The notes under the pieces: model-generated
What the model saw: the letters and a program-made list of their open reading frames with translations, nothing else
What the model was told of the DNA's origin: nothing
Databases searched by the model: none
Part shown: positions 33,038-41,349 of the stretch, one piece after another
Layout: each line of letters begins with the position of its first letter
Position numbering within the stretch: the first letter of the stretch is position 1
Made by a program: the position numbers and the translations under genes
Source: Amycolatopsis sp. FDAARGOS 1241
Lineage (GTDB): Bacteria; Actinomycetota; Actinomycetes; Mycobacteriales; Pseudonocardiaceae
NCBI RefSeq assembly: GCF_016889705.1
Contig: NZ_CP069526.1
Location: 5,704,001-5,768,000 of the forward strand
DNA length: 64,000 bases
Direction: 5' to 3'

Positions 33038-33372
33038 TCAGCGGCGGCCACCCTCGCGGTGGACGGTCTCGCCCGTGAAGAATTCGGCCTGCAGCAACCA
33101 CAGCACCGCGTCGGTGACCTCGGCGACGGTGCCGGTGCGGCCGACGAGGGTCCGCTGCGCGGCGGTCGCGAGAAGGTCCGGTTTGGCTTCGCCCTTGGCG
33201 TCCCAGGCGCCGGAGTCGATGATCCCCGGCGACAGCGCGTTGCCCCGGACCGGGCGAGCTCGGCGGCGAGGTGTCGCGCGGCGAACGCGGCCGCCCCGTT
33301 GGTCACGCCCGTCACGACGCTCCCGGGCGCCGGGCGCCGGCCGACCTGGCCGGAGAACAGCAGCAGTGATCG
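33038..33372 (-). pseudogene. SDR remnant, 5'-truncated and frameshifted
   Basis: Minus-strand reading gives the C-terminal half of an SDR. SLLLFSGQVGRRPAPGSVV and VTNGAAAFAARHLAAELA are in one frame. One base is then missing near 33251-33256 in a C-run. After it, RGNALSPGIIDSGAWD, LVGRTGTVAEVTDAVLWLL and FFTGETVHREGGRR follow in another frame to the stop at 33038. The N-terminal cofactor half is absent: the sequence breaks at about 33372, exactly where a plus-strand remnant begins. Confidence 0.7.
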
Positions 33373-33672
33373 CCGGAGGTCCGCCGGTGCGCGATCGAAC
33401 GCCTCGGCTGGCCGGCGTTCGTCGAGCGGCTGCGGCTCGTGAGCCGCGCCGCCGATCCCGGCAACCCCGGGGCCGAACTGGTGCTCTACGACCTGCCCGG
33501 CACCCGGGCCCGCCGGCTGCTGCTCGCCGTCAACGGCTCCGTCGAGTGCGACGGCACGCGGCGCCGCTACGGACTGTCCGTGCCGGCGTGGTTCGACGAC
33601 CCCGTCGAGGCCGCCGGCTGGTCCTACGGGCTCACCGGAGCCCGGTACTCCCGGCTGTTGCGCCGGACCTGA
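33370..33672 (+). pseudogene. DUF6745 protein remnant, C-terminal part only
   Basis: From EVRRCAIERLGW to the stop, the frame reads like the C-terminus of DUF6745 proteins: NPGAELVLYDLPG, LLLAVNGSVECDGTRRRYGL and the closing YGLTGARYSRLLRRT. No start codon or N-terminal part precedes it; a TGA lies in frame at 33367. It abuts the minus-strand SDR remnant, so an old recombination event seems to have joined two broken genes. A short product from GTG 33439 is possible but unlikely to work. Confidence 0.65.
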
Positions 33673-33693
33673 CCCCCGCCCTCCGAAAACACC

Positions 33694-34140
33694 ATGGTGA
33701 CCACAATGGACCTCGCAGAACTGCTCGACCGCTCCGGCCTCGCCGTGCTGGACCACCTCGAACGCCAGGCCGCCGTGCCCGTGCTCGACGGACTCCAGGC
33801 GCAGGGCGACCTCCTCGTCATCCCGTGGGCGCTCGTGGCGCGCACCGTGCGGATCTCCGACTACGCGTACTGGGCACCGGTGCCGCCCGGTGGTGCGGAA
33901 CTCGTGCGCGGCGCCGCGGGCCGCAACCCGCACACCCTCGTCGCCGATCCGGGCACGTGCCGGTGGACCACGGCGGTGCGCGATCCTCTCGTGCTCGGCA
34001 TCGCGGCCTTCGAGAACACGGCGCCGGTGTACCTCATCCACCCCGAGCACGGCGGCAGCGGCGTGGCGCCGGGCAGCTGGCTCGTGCGGCGCCAGCAGGA
34101 GGGCGAAACCGGCCGCCCCCGAAGGCTCATCGCCGACTGA
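33694..34140 (+). CDS. hypothetical protein often found with DUF6745 genes
   Basis: The 148-residue protein has no signal peptide or membrane helix (LDRSGLAVLDHLERQAAVPVLDGLQAQGDLLVIP, then ENTAPVYLIHPEHGG). I do not recognise a named domain. It follows the DUF6745 remnant by 21 bases on the same strand, so it was probably the second gene of a two-gene unit whose first gene is now broken. It starts at ATG 33694 or ATG 33706. Confidence 0.6.
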   Translation: MVTTMDLAELLDRSGLAVLDHLERQAAVPVLDGLQAQGDLLVIPWALVARTVRISDYAYWAPVPPGGAELVRGAAGRNPHTLVADPGTCRWTTAVRDPLVLGIAAFENTAPVYLIHPEHGGSGVAPGSWLVRRQQEGETGRPRRLIAD

Positions 34141-34214
34141 CCGGCCCGCTTGTACGTGCCTTGTATCCCGATCCGTGATCCTTCGCCCGGAACGACCCCG
34201 GACGAGGAGGACGG

Positions 34215-35054
34215 ATGATCGGGAAAGCCGCCGCGCTGACGGCGCTCGTGGCCGCGGCGCTGGGCATCGCCGCACCGCTGCCGGCCGGTGCGGCGACCGC
34301 GCTGCCGGCCGCGAACACGGAAGCCGTGCTCAAGGCCGCGCAGATCGACCCGCGGCGCGCGGACAGCACGCAGAAGCCGGGTGCGCACGACAGCGTGCTG
34401 CCGGTCGAGCAGGCGTTGCGGGACAAGGGCTTGCTCGACGCGCAGTGGGTGGACGGGTACTTCGGCACCACCACCATCGCCGCGTACTCGCAGTACCAGA
34501 AGTCGCTGGGCTGCACGGGGATCGACACGTCGGGGCTGCCCGGGCGGACGTCGCCGGCGAAGCTCGGCACCGGCCACCACACGGTGACGGCCGTGCTCAC
34601 GCCGGGCAGCCACGTGACCTACCACGGCGTCACGCTCAACACGCGGACGAAGGCGATGCCGGTGGCCGCCGAGGGACTGCTCGGCCGGCAGCTGAGCCTC
34701 ACGCAGGGTTCGTACAACCCAGGCGGCGTCGACGCGTCGGCGGGCACGCACGACGGCGGCGGCGCGTTCGAGATCTCGGTGGCGGGCATGTCGGCCGAGA
34801 CGCACACGAGCGTCGCGAAGGCGCTGCACCAGGTCGGCTTCGCCGCGTGGATCCGCACGTCGGAGCAAGCCGAATGGGACTACCACATCCACGCGATCGC
34901 GATCTCCGGCCCGGACCTGCCCTCGGGCGCGCAGCACCAGGCCGGCGACTACTACCTCGGCCTCAACGGCCTCAACGGCCTCGCCGGCCGCGGCCCCGAC
35001 GACGGCCCGGCGGTCAACCCGAAGGTGACGTGGGAGGAGTACCAGCGCGGTTGA
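34215..35054 (+). CDS. secreted peptidoglycan-binding-like protein
   Basis: The 279-residue protein has a Sec signal peptide (MIGKAAALTALVAAALGIAA, cleavage near AGA-A at about residue 27). A peptidoglycan-binding_1-like part follows (LPVEQALRDKGLLDAQWVDGYFG, TTTIAAYSQYQ, about residues 60-100). The C-terminal part is of D-Ala-D-Ala-carboxypeptidase/lectin-like size with SAGTHDGGGAFEISV and EWDYHIHAIAIS, whose His/Asp spacing recalls the zinc site of VanY-type or PBD-linked M15 proteins. It probably acts on or binds cell wall. ATG 34215 has a GAGGAGGA site. Confidence 0.75.
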   Translation: MIGKAAALTALVAAALGIAAPLPAGAATALPAANTEAVLKAAQIDPRRADSTQKPGAHDSVLPVEQALRDKGLLDAQWVDGYFGTTTIAAYSQYQKSLGCTGIDTSGLPGRTSPAKLGTGHHTVTAVLTPGSHVTYHGVTLNTRTKAMPVAAEGLLGRQLSLTQGSYNPGGVDASAGTHDGGGAFEISVAGMSAETHTSVAKALHQVGFAAWIRTSEQAEWDYHIHAIAISGPDLPSGAQHQAGDYYLGLNGLNGLAGRGPDDGPAVNPKVTWEEYQRG

Positions 35055-35171
35055 CCCCATCGTGTCCTCGCCGGCCCTGAGCGGCCCGCTCGGCGCCGGC
35101 GAGGACCTGGTGGCCGGCTTGTGCCGCGCGGTGGTTGTATCGGAGGCACCGACAACCTGGGGAGTGGTTCC

Positions 35172-35999
35172 ATGTCGAAGAAGGCGTTCCGGTTCGGAGT
35201 GGTCGCGGCGGCCGACGGTGGCGGCGCGAAGTGGGTCGAGACGGCCCGTCGCGCGGAGCAGCTGGGGTACTCCACGCTGCTGTCGCCGGACAACCTGAAC
35301 CTGCCGTCGGCGACGATCGCGCTGGGCATCGCCGCGGCCGCGACCACGACGTTGCGCGTGGGTTCGTTCGTGCTGGCGAGCCCGTTGCGCACGCCGCGCG
35401 CCGCGGCCTGGGAGGCCCACAGCCTCACGCAGCTCACCGGCGGCCGGTTCGAGCTCGGTCTCGGCACCGGCCTGCCCACGATGAAGCAGCAGGCCGAGGA
35501 GCTGGGCCTGCCCTACGGTTCGGGGCGGGAGCGGCTCGACCAGGTGTCGGAGACCATCGACCACGTCAGGCGCCTCGACGGCGCCGCGCACACCCCAGTG
35601 ATGATCGCCGCCGGCGGGCCCAGGGCGCGCCGGCTGGCGGCGGCCAAGGCGGACGTCGTCACGCTCGCCGGCGGGGTCTTGACCACGCGCGAGGAGATGG
35701 CGGGGTACGTCGACGAGATCCGCACCGCGGCGGGTGACCGTGCCGAGGCCATCGAGTTCGCCCTCAACCTCTTCGTGGTCGGCGACGAGGCACCGCCGTG
35801 GCTGAGCCGGTTCCTGGGCGGTCTGGACGTGAAGACGCTCGTCGAACAGGACTCGCTGACGGTGCTGCGCGGCGACGTCGACGCCATGGCCGCCGAGCTC
35901 GACCGGCGGCGCGACGAACTCGGTGTGTCGTACTTCAGCGTCAACGGCGCGTTCCTCGAGGAATTCGCGCCGCTCGTGGAGCGCCTGTCGGGGAAGTGA
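35172..35999 (+). CDS. LLM-class F420-dependent oxidoreductase
   Basis: The 275-residue TIM-barrel protein of the luciferase-like monooxygenase family has WVETARRAEQLGYSTLLSPDN, LRVGSFVLASPLRTPRAAAWEAHSL and RFELGLGTGLPTMKQQAEELG, followed by PVMIAAGGPRARRLAA. The actinobacterial TIGR03621-like group uses coenzyme F420. Substrate unknown. ATG 35172 has GGGGAGTGG upstream. Confidence 0.88.
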   Translation: MSKKAFRFGVVAAADGGGAKWVETARRAEQLGYSTLLSPDNLNLPSATIALGIAAAATTTLRVGSFVLASPLRTPRAAAWEAHSLTQLTGGRFELGLGTGLPTMKQQAEELGLPYGSGRERLDQVSETIDHVRRLDGAAHTPVMIAAGGPRARRLAAAKADVVTLAGGVLTTREEMAGYVDEIRTAAGDRAEAIEFALNLFVVGDEAPPWLSRFLGGLDVKTLVEQDSLTVLRGDVDAMAAELDRRRDELGVSYFSVNGAFLEEFAPLVERLSGK

Positions 36000-36110
36000 C
36001 TCCGGTCCACTTCGGACCCCGCGGTGGTTGAAACCTCGTGACCGATCCGTGTCCTCGCGTGGCGTTTCGCCCCGCTCTGCCCGCCTTAACGTGGGTGAGA
36101 GGTGGGTGCG

Positions 36111-36773
36111 ATGTCACTACGTCACTGGACCGGCGCCTTCATGGGTGCCGCTTTACTCGCGCTGGCCACCGCGTGCGGCGCCTCGGGCCCGGGCGGTCCG
36201 GATTCCGGGGACACCGCCGGCACGCAGGCTGCGCAGACCACGGACTCGAATCCGGCCACGGAGGGCATGGGGACCGAGGCACCGCGTTCGTCGGAGCGGT
36301 CGGGCTCGATCCAGCTCGCCGGGCTGCCGATCGGCGGCGGCAACGACGAACGGGGCAAGGACGACTGCGTCGGCGTGAGCCTGCTGAGCAGCGACGTCCC
36401 CGAGGGTGCCGCTGTCGTCGTCGGCCAGGTCGACGCGGGCCCCGGCAACGTCGTGACGACGGCGGGCGGTTCGTGCGACTCGGCGCCGCCGTGCGCGTCC
36501 TACACCTTCACGTCGCAGGCCAACGCGTGCTCGGTCGCGATCACCTGGCAGAAACCCGGCGACGACGGCTGGCTGGCCATGCGGGGCACCGTCGCGTGCA
36601 CGGGGGATCAGAGCGCGTGCGACCTCTTCCGCAGTGGGCTCACCGAGCAGCCGATCACCTTGACGAACCCGCTCGCCGGCGAAAGCACGACGACCGGGAC
36701 CACCGGATCTTCGCCGGCGACCCCCGAGACGACGACGGCCGAAACCACCACCACGTCGACGACCTCGGGCTGA
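36111..36773 (+). CDS. lipoprotein with Thr-rich C-terminal tail
   Basis: The 220-residue protein has a lipoprotein signal (lipobox LATAC, Cys at about 22), a Ser/Thr/Gly-rich linker, a middle domain with several cysteines likely to form disulphides (DDCVGVSLL, GSCDSAPPCASYTF, QANACSVAI, VACTGDQSACDLF) and a C-terminal tail of Thr repeats (about 190-220). It is anchored at the outer face of the membrane. Function unknown. ATG 36111 was chosen over GTG 36102. A membrane-protein gene starts five bases downstream. Confidence 0.78.
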   Translation: MSLRHWTGAFMGAALLALATACGASGPGGPDSGDTAGTQAAQTTDSNPATEGMGTEAPRSSERSGSIQLAGLPIGGGNDERGKDDCVGVSLLSSDVPEGAAVVVGQVDAGPGNVVTTAGGSCDSAPPCASYTFTSQANACSVAITWQKPGDDGWLAMRGTVACTGDQSACDLFRSGLTEQPITLTNPLAGESTTTGTTGSSPATPETTTAETTTTSTTSG

Positions 36774-36778
36774 GCACC

Positions 36779-37666
36779 GTGCCCGACGACGGGGACGTCC
36801 CCGGCCGGCTCGAGCACTGGATCCGGGCGGCCGGCACCGTCGTCGCACCCGCGACCCTGCTCTCGGCGCTGCTGTTCTACTTCGGCTACGTCTCCACGCG
36901 TGCGCAGTACGAGTACTTCGGCGTCGACGTCGACACGATCGGCCTGGCGACGCAGGACTACGTGATGCGCAGCCCGCAACCGCTGCTGACGCCGCTGCTC
37001 GTGCTCACGTTCGCGAGCGTGGGCGCGCTGGCGCTGCACTCGGCGGTGCAGAAGCGCATCGCGGCGGCCGAAGACACCACGCGGATCCGCGCCGTGGTGC
37101 GCGCGCTCACCGCGGCGGGCCTCCTGCTCCTGGCCGCGGGTGTCGGCTTGCTGCTGCTGTACGCGGTTCTGCGCGCCTGGCTCTACTACGCGCTGGTCAC
37201 CCCGCTGCTCATCGCCTTCGGCGGCGTGCTGGTGGTCTACGGCTTCCGCGTCCTGCGGCGCCTGGACACCGGGGCCCCGCTCGCGTCGACCGTGCGCCGG
37301 GTGTCGCTCGGGCTGGTGCTCGTGGTCGTCGCGGTGAGCCTGTTCTGGACGACGGCGACGATCGCGCAGTGGTCCGGCCGCGGCGTCGCGATGGCCCAGG
37401 CACGGGAACTCGACCGGCTGCCCAGCGTGATCGTGGACACGAAGGAGCGGCTCTTCCTGCGCAGTCCCGGGATCGCGGAGACGGTGCTGCCCGCGTCGGA
37501 GGGCCAGAGCTTCCACTACCGCTACCGCAACTTGCGGCTGCTCGTGCACGGCCAGGACCGCATGTTCCTGGTGCCGCGCACGTGGTCGGCGAGCGACACG
37601 ACGCTCGTGGTGCCGTTCGACGGGTCCGTGCGCGTGCAGTTCCAGTTCCAGAACCAGCGGCCCTGA
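36779..37666 (+). CDS. four-TM membrane protein with C-terminal extracytoplasmic domain
   Basis: The 295-residue protein has helices at about 18-40, 63-85, 105-150 (two closely spaced) and 180-200, then a soluble domain of some 85 residues (DRLPSVIVDTKERLFLRSPG ... LRLLVHGQDRMFLVPRTW). GTG 36779 lies five bases after the lipoprotein stop, so the two are probably made together and may form a complex. The family is not recognised. Confidence 0.75.
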   Translation: MPDDGDVPGRLEHWIRAAGTVVAPATLLSALLFYFGYVSTRAQYEYFGVDVDTIGLATQDYVMRSPQPLLTPLLVLTFASVGALALHSAVQKRIAAAEDTTRIRAVVRALTAAGLLLLAAGVGLLLLYAVLRAWLYYALVTPLLIAFGGVLVVYGFRVLRRLDTGAPLASTVRRVSLGLVLVVVAVSLFWTTATIAQWSGRGVAMAQARELDRLPSVIVDTKERLFLRSPGIAETVLPASEGQSFHYRYRNLRLLVHGQDRMFLVPRTWSASDTTLVVPFDGSVRVQFQFQNQRP

Positions 37667-37729
37667 GCACGTTCGCGGGCCACCCCCGCGCGTGCCCGCT
37701 AACCTGGTGGGAACGACGCGGGGAGGAAG

Positions 37730-38953
37730 ATGGTGGGCCGGGCGGAAGTTCGCGGGGCGAAGCGGCGGACGACGCAGTCGGCGCGCCCGAACCGCCGCGC
37801 CGAGCTGCTCGCCGCCGCCGCGCGGTTGTTCCGCGAGCGCGGCTACGGCGGCGTGTCCGTGGCGGACATCGCCGAACAGGTCGGTATCACGGCCGGCGCG
37901 GTGTACAAGCACTTCCCGGACAAGCGCGCGCTGCTCGCCGAGCCGATCCGCGAAATGGTCCTCACGTGGCGCAACCACGAGGTGCTCGCGATCGCCGAGG
38001 GGGGCGCGCCCGACGTCGTGCTGCGGCGCCTCGCGACCTCGGTGGTCGCAGTCGTGCTGGAGCGCCCGGACGTGGTGCGCCTGTGGCACCAGGAAGCCCA
38101 CTACCTGTCCGGCGAGGTGCGCGAAGAACTGGTGGCCGTGCGCGTCGAGGGCGTCGGCCTGTGGCTGCGGGTGCTCGTGGACGCGCGCCCGGAGCTGACG
38201 ACGAGCCAGGCGGAGTTCCGCATCCGCGCCGCGCTCGGGCTACTCAACAGCGTGCCGATGCTGCCGGCGCGGCGGCTGGCCGACCACGCGGCGACGCTGG
38301 AAACCGTGCTGCTGGCCACGCTCCTCGCGCCGGAGCCGCCCGCCCGGCTGCCGGAAATCCGCGTGGTGGACCGGGAATCCCGCGCGGCGGCGGAGCACAC
38401 GCGTGGTCGCGCCATCCTCGACGAAGCGGCGAAGCTCTTCCGTGACCGCGGTTACCACGCGGTGGGCATCGACGACATCGCCGCGGGCGTCGGTATCGCG
38501 GGACCCTCGATCTACAGTCACTTCCCCAGCAAGGCCGCCGTGCTCACCGCGGTCGTCGAGGAGATCGCCGACGAGCTCTGCTGGGGCGGCGCCCTCGCGC
38601 TGGCCTCCGGCGGCACCGCGCACGACGTGCTCGAGCTGCTCGTGACCACGCACGTGCGCACGGCGCTGGCGAAGAGCGACCTGATCGCCGTGTGGATGAC
38701 CGAAGAGCACCACGTGCCGGAAGACCTCGGTGAGGCCGTGCGGCGCGACCGCAAGCGCTATCTGGACTACTGGGTCGGCGCCGTGCTCGCCGTCAACCCG
38801 GGCGTCGAGGAGGCGGCCGCGCAGACGGCGAGCCTGGCGGTGATGGAGCTCATCGACGCGGTCGCCCGGTCCCGCCGGTTCGCGGCGGTGCCGCAGCGTC
38901 CGGAGTGGACGGTGGGGCTGGCGCTGGCGGCGCTGACGAGCGTCGCCGCCTGA
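37730..38953 (+). CDS. tandem TetR regulator with two HTH/ligand domain pairs
   Basis: The 407-residue protein is a duplication of the TetR layout. The first HTH is at about 25-70 (LFRERGYGGVSVADIAEQVG, AGAVYKHFPDKRALL); the second is at about 225-270 (LFRDRGYHAVGIDDIAAGVG, GPSIYSHFPSKAAVL). Each is followed by an all-helical effector domain. Such double TetR proteins in actinobacteria often control acyl-CoA genes. It converges on an acyl-CoA degradation operon, and GCTAACC just before its start resembles motifs before that operon. Confidence 0.9.
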   Translation: MVGRAEVRGAKRRTTQSARPNRRAELLAAAARLFRERGYGGVSVADIAEQVGITAGAVYKHFPDKRALLAEPIREMVLTWRNHEVLAIAEGGAPDVVLRRLATSVVAVVLERPDVVRLWHQEAHYLSGEVREELVAVRVEGVGLWLRVLVDARPELTTSQAEFRIRAALGLLNSVPMLPARRLADHAATLETVLLATLLAPEPPARLPEIRVVDRESRAAAEHTRGRAILDEAAKLFRDRGYHAVGIDDIAAGVGIAGPSIYSHFPSKAAVLTAVVEEIADELCWGGALALASGGTAHDVLELLVTTHVRTALAKSDLIAVWMTEEHHVPEDLGEAVRRDRKRYLDYWVGAVLAVNPGVEEAAAQTASLAVMELIDAVARSRRFAAVPQRPEWTVGLALAALTSVAA

Positions 38954-38981
38954 GCCCGCAAGTCCACAGTAGACGCAGCAC

Positions 38982-39022
38982 GGCGGGAGCGGGCGTTCCC
39001 CCTCGGGAAATCCGCTCCCGCC
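38982..39022. terminator. bidirectional terminator hairpin
   Basis: GGCGGGAGCGG (38982-38992) pairs perfectly with CCGCTCCCGCC (39012-39022), with an inner TTCCC/GGGAA pair. It lies between the convergent TetR and enoyl-CoA hydratase genes. A near-palindrome GTCCACAGTAGAC sits just before it at 38962-38974. Confidence 0.7.
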
Positions 39023-39073
39023 ACCGGGTTCCGGTTCAGCCTCCTCGCCTGCCGGCTGGGCCGAGCAGGCAAG

Positions 39074-39847
39074 TCAGTCGCTTGCGCGTTCGCTGCCCTT
39101 CCAGCGGTCGGAGCCCTTGCGGGCGAACGACCACAGCTGCGCACTCTGCTCCAGCGGCACCGCGGCCGGCCACCCGATGGCGGGTGGGCCGACCTCGGCT
39201 CGCAGACTGCGGATCGCGGCGCGCGTCAGCGCCGGGTCGCTGCCGCCGCGGGCGGCGAGGGCGAGGGCGCGCAGTTCGACCTCCGCGTCCGGCCGGGCCT
39301 CGTAGGCCAGGCCGAGTTCGACGGCGCGCAGCCCGTTCACCGTCTCCCCCAGCACGCCCAGCACGGTCGCCGCCTCGGGGGTCACGACCCGGGTCAGCAG
39401 GGTGTAGTGGCCGCCGCCCGGGTGGACGCCCAGGCGCGTGAAACCGGAGGCGAGCCGCGCGTCCTCGGCCACCACGCGCACGTCGGCGGCCAACGCGAGG
39501 TTCATGCCGGCTCCCACGGCCCCGCCGCGCACCGCCGCGACCGTGGGCACCTGCACCCGGCCGAAGCGGAGGAACGCGTCGTAGATCCGTTGGGTGGCAC
39601 GGATTCCCTCGTCCGACGCCGGCGCCGCCGAGATCGCCGCGAGCTCGTCGCGGTCGCCGCCCGAGCAGAAGTAGCCGCCCGCGCCCTGGACCACGGCGGC
39701 GCCGATCGAGAGGTCGGCGTCGATGCGGTCGCACGCGTCGATCAGCGCGCCCGCGAGGGCGCCGTCGATGGCGTTGCGCTTGTGCGGCGCGTTGAGGGTG
39801 AGCACGGCGACGCCGTCGCGCACCTCGAACAGCACGGGTTCGGTCAC
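39074..39847 (-). CDS. enoyl-CoA hydratase/isomerase
   Basis: The 257-residue crotonase-fold protein has VAVLTLNAPHKRNAID, an oxyanion-hole pattern YFCSGGDRDEL and AVRGGAVGAGMNLALAADVR. It is expected to hydrate or isomerise an enoyl-CoA made by the acyl-CoA dehydrogenase of this operon. The ATG overlaps the stop of the CoA-ligase gene. The usual catalytic Glu pair is not obvious in the second helix (TRLGVHPGGGHYTL), so isomerase or hydrolase activity cannot be excluded. Confidence 0.87.
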   Translation of the reverse strand: MTEPVLFEVRDGVAVLTLNAPHKRNAIDGALAGALIDACDRIDADLSIGAAVVQGAGGYFCSGGDRDELAAISAAPASDEGIRATQRIYDAFLRFGRVQVPTVAAVRGGAVGAGMNLALAADVRVVAEDARLASGFTRLGVHPGGGHYTLLTRVVTPEAATVLGVLGETVNGLRAVELGLAYEARPDAEVELRALALAARGGSDPALTRAAIRSLRAEVGPPAIGWPAAVPLEQSAQLWSFARKGSDRWKGSERASD

Positions 39848-41349
39848 GAGCGGGCTCCCCGGAGGTCGGCGTCGTCGGATTCGTGGGTGCGCAGCAAGGC
39901 CGAGCGGACCTTCTGCGTCGCGGTCTTCGGCAGCGCCGGGCGCACCGAGACGTAGCGCGGCCAGGCGAACCTCGGGAGCTTGCCCTCGAGGAACGCGGGC
40001 AGCCCGAGCGGGTCGAACTCGCCGCGCGGCACGATCACGGCCCGCACCTCCTGGCCGACGACCTCGTCGGGCACGCCGACCACGGCCACCTCGTCCACCG
40101 CCGGGTGCCCGGCGATCGCGGCTTCCACGTCAGCGGGCCGCACGTTCTCGCCGGCGCGGCGGATCATGTCGTCGGCCCGGCCGTGGAAGACCAGGTAACC
40201 CGCGTCGTCGACCGCGCCCAGGTCGCCGGTGTGAAACCAAAGGTTGCGGAACTTCTGCAGCGTCAGCTCGGATTTGCCGTGGTAGCCGTCGAAGAGCACG
40301 AACGGCTCCCGCGGGCGCACGCAGATCTGTCCCGGTTCGCCGGGCGCCACGGGCGCGTCGTTCGCGTCGAGGATCGCCAGCTCCATGTCGGGCCGGACGG
40401 TACCGCAGGTGCCGCGGCGGCGCTGCCCGAGCCGGTTCGCGGTGACCCAGCCGCCCGTCTCGGTCATGCCGTAGAGCTCGTGGACCTCCACGCCCACACG
40501 GTCCTCGATGGTCGTCCACAGCCCGAGCGGCGCGCCGCCGCCGGTACAGAAGCGGAGCTTGTGCGGCGGGACGTCACCGGGCAGCTTGCGCACGAGCATG
40601 GCCAGCATGGTGCCGACGTAGGTGAACCCGGTGGCCTCGTACCGGATCGCCTGCTCGAGGAACCTCGCCGGTTCGAACTTCTCCAGCAGCGCCAGCGAAC
40701 AGCCCGTGGCGATCGCGGTCATCACCGCGTACACCTGCGGGTTGGTGTGGAACAGCGGCAGCGCCACCATGATCCGGTCATCGGCGCGGATCCCGATCGC
40801 CGCCGCGAGCTCGCGCCCGCCGGCCAGGAACGCGCCGTCGGACAGCACGGCGCCCTTCGGCGGGCCGGTCGTGCCCGAGGTGTAGAGCAGGCTGCTCTCG
40901 GCGTCGGGCTCCGCCGGGTGCAGCGGGTGCGCGGCGAGCCCGGCGACCGCCTGCTCCAGGTCGTCGGCGGTGGCGAACGCCAGCGTGTGCCCCGCGTCGA
41001 ACCCGGCGTCGGCCACGAGCCGCTCGATGCTCGCGGTGTCGCCGGCCGCGAACTCGATACCCGCGTCGGCCACGACCTGGCGGACGTGCGCCCCGGTTGC
41101 CTGGTTGTGCAGCGGCACGGCCGTGGCGCCGAGCCAGCGCAACGCGAACCACAGGTACGGGAAGGTCGGCGTGTTGCCGCACGCGAGCAGCACGCGGTCA
41201 CCCGGCCGCACCCCGTTCCCGTGCAGCAGCGTGGCCGTGCGCGTGACCACGTCGAGCAGCCCGGCCCAGGTGATCACCTTGTCGTCCTGCAGCAGGAAGG
41301 GCGCGTCGCCGCTCGCCTCGCACCGCTGCCGCAGAGTAACCGCGAACAT
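39844..41349 (-). CDS. acyl-CoA synthetase (AMP-forming)
   Basis: The 501-residue ANL enzyme has SLLYTSGTTGPPKGAVLS (P-loop), YGMTETGG (A5), the WFHTGDLGAVDDAGYLVFHGRADD core, and the C-terminal Lys in LPKTATQKVRSALL. It activates a carboxylic acid with ATP and CoA, the entry step of the operon. Chain type unknown: with an importer of the acid:H+ type, a short, branched or cyclic acid is likely. It lies directly between the dehydrogenase and hydratase genes. Confidence 0.9.
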   Translation of the reverse strand: MFAVTLRQRCEASGDAPFLLQDDKVITWAGLLDVVTRTATLLHGNGVRPGDRVLLACGNTPTFPYLWFALRWLGATAVPLHNQATGAHVRQVVADAGIEFAAGDTASIERLVADAGFDAGHTLAFATADDLEQAVAGLAAHPLHPAEPDAESSLLYTSGTTGPPKGAVLSDGAFLAGGRELAAAIGIRADDRIMVALPLFHTNPQVYAVMTAIATGCSLALLEKFEPARFLEQAIRYEATGFTYVGTMLAMLVRKLPGDVPPHKLRFCTGGGAPLGLWTTIEDRVGVEVHELYGMTETGGWVTANRLGQRRRGTCGTVRPDMELAILDANDAPVAPGEPGQICVRPREPFVLFDGYHGKSELTLQKFRNLWFHTGDLGAVDDAGYLVFHGRADDMIRRAGENVRPADVEAAIAGHPAVDEVAVVGVPDEVVGQEVRAVIVPRGEFDPLGLPAFLEGKLPRFAWPRYVSVRPALPKTATQKVRSALLRTHESDDADLRGARS

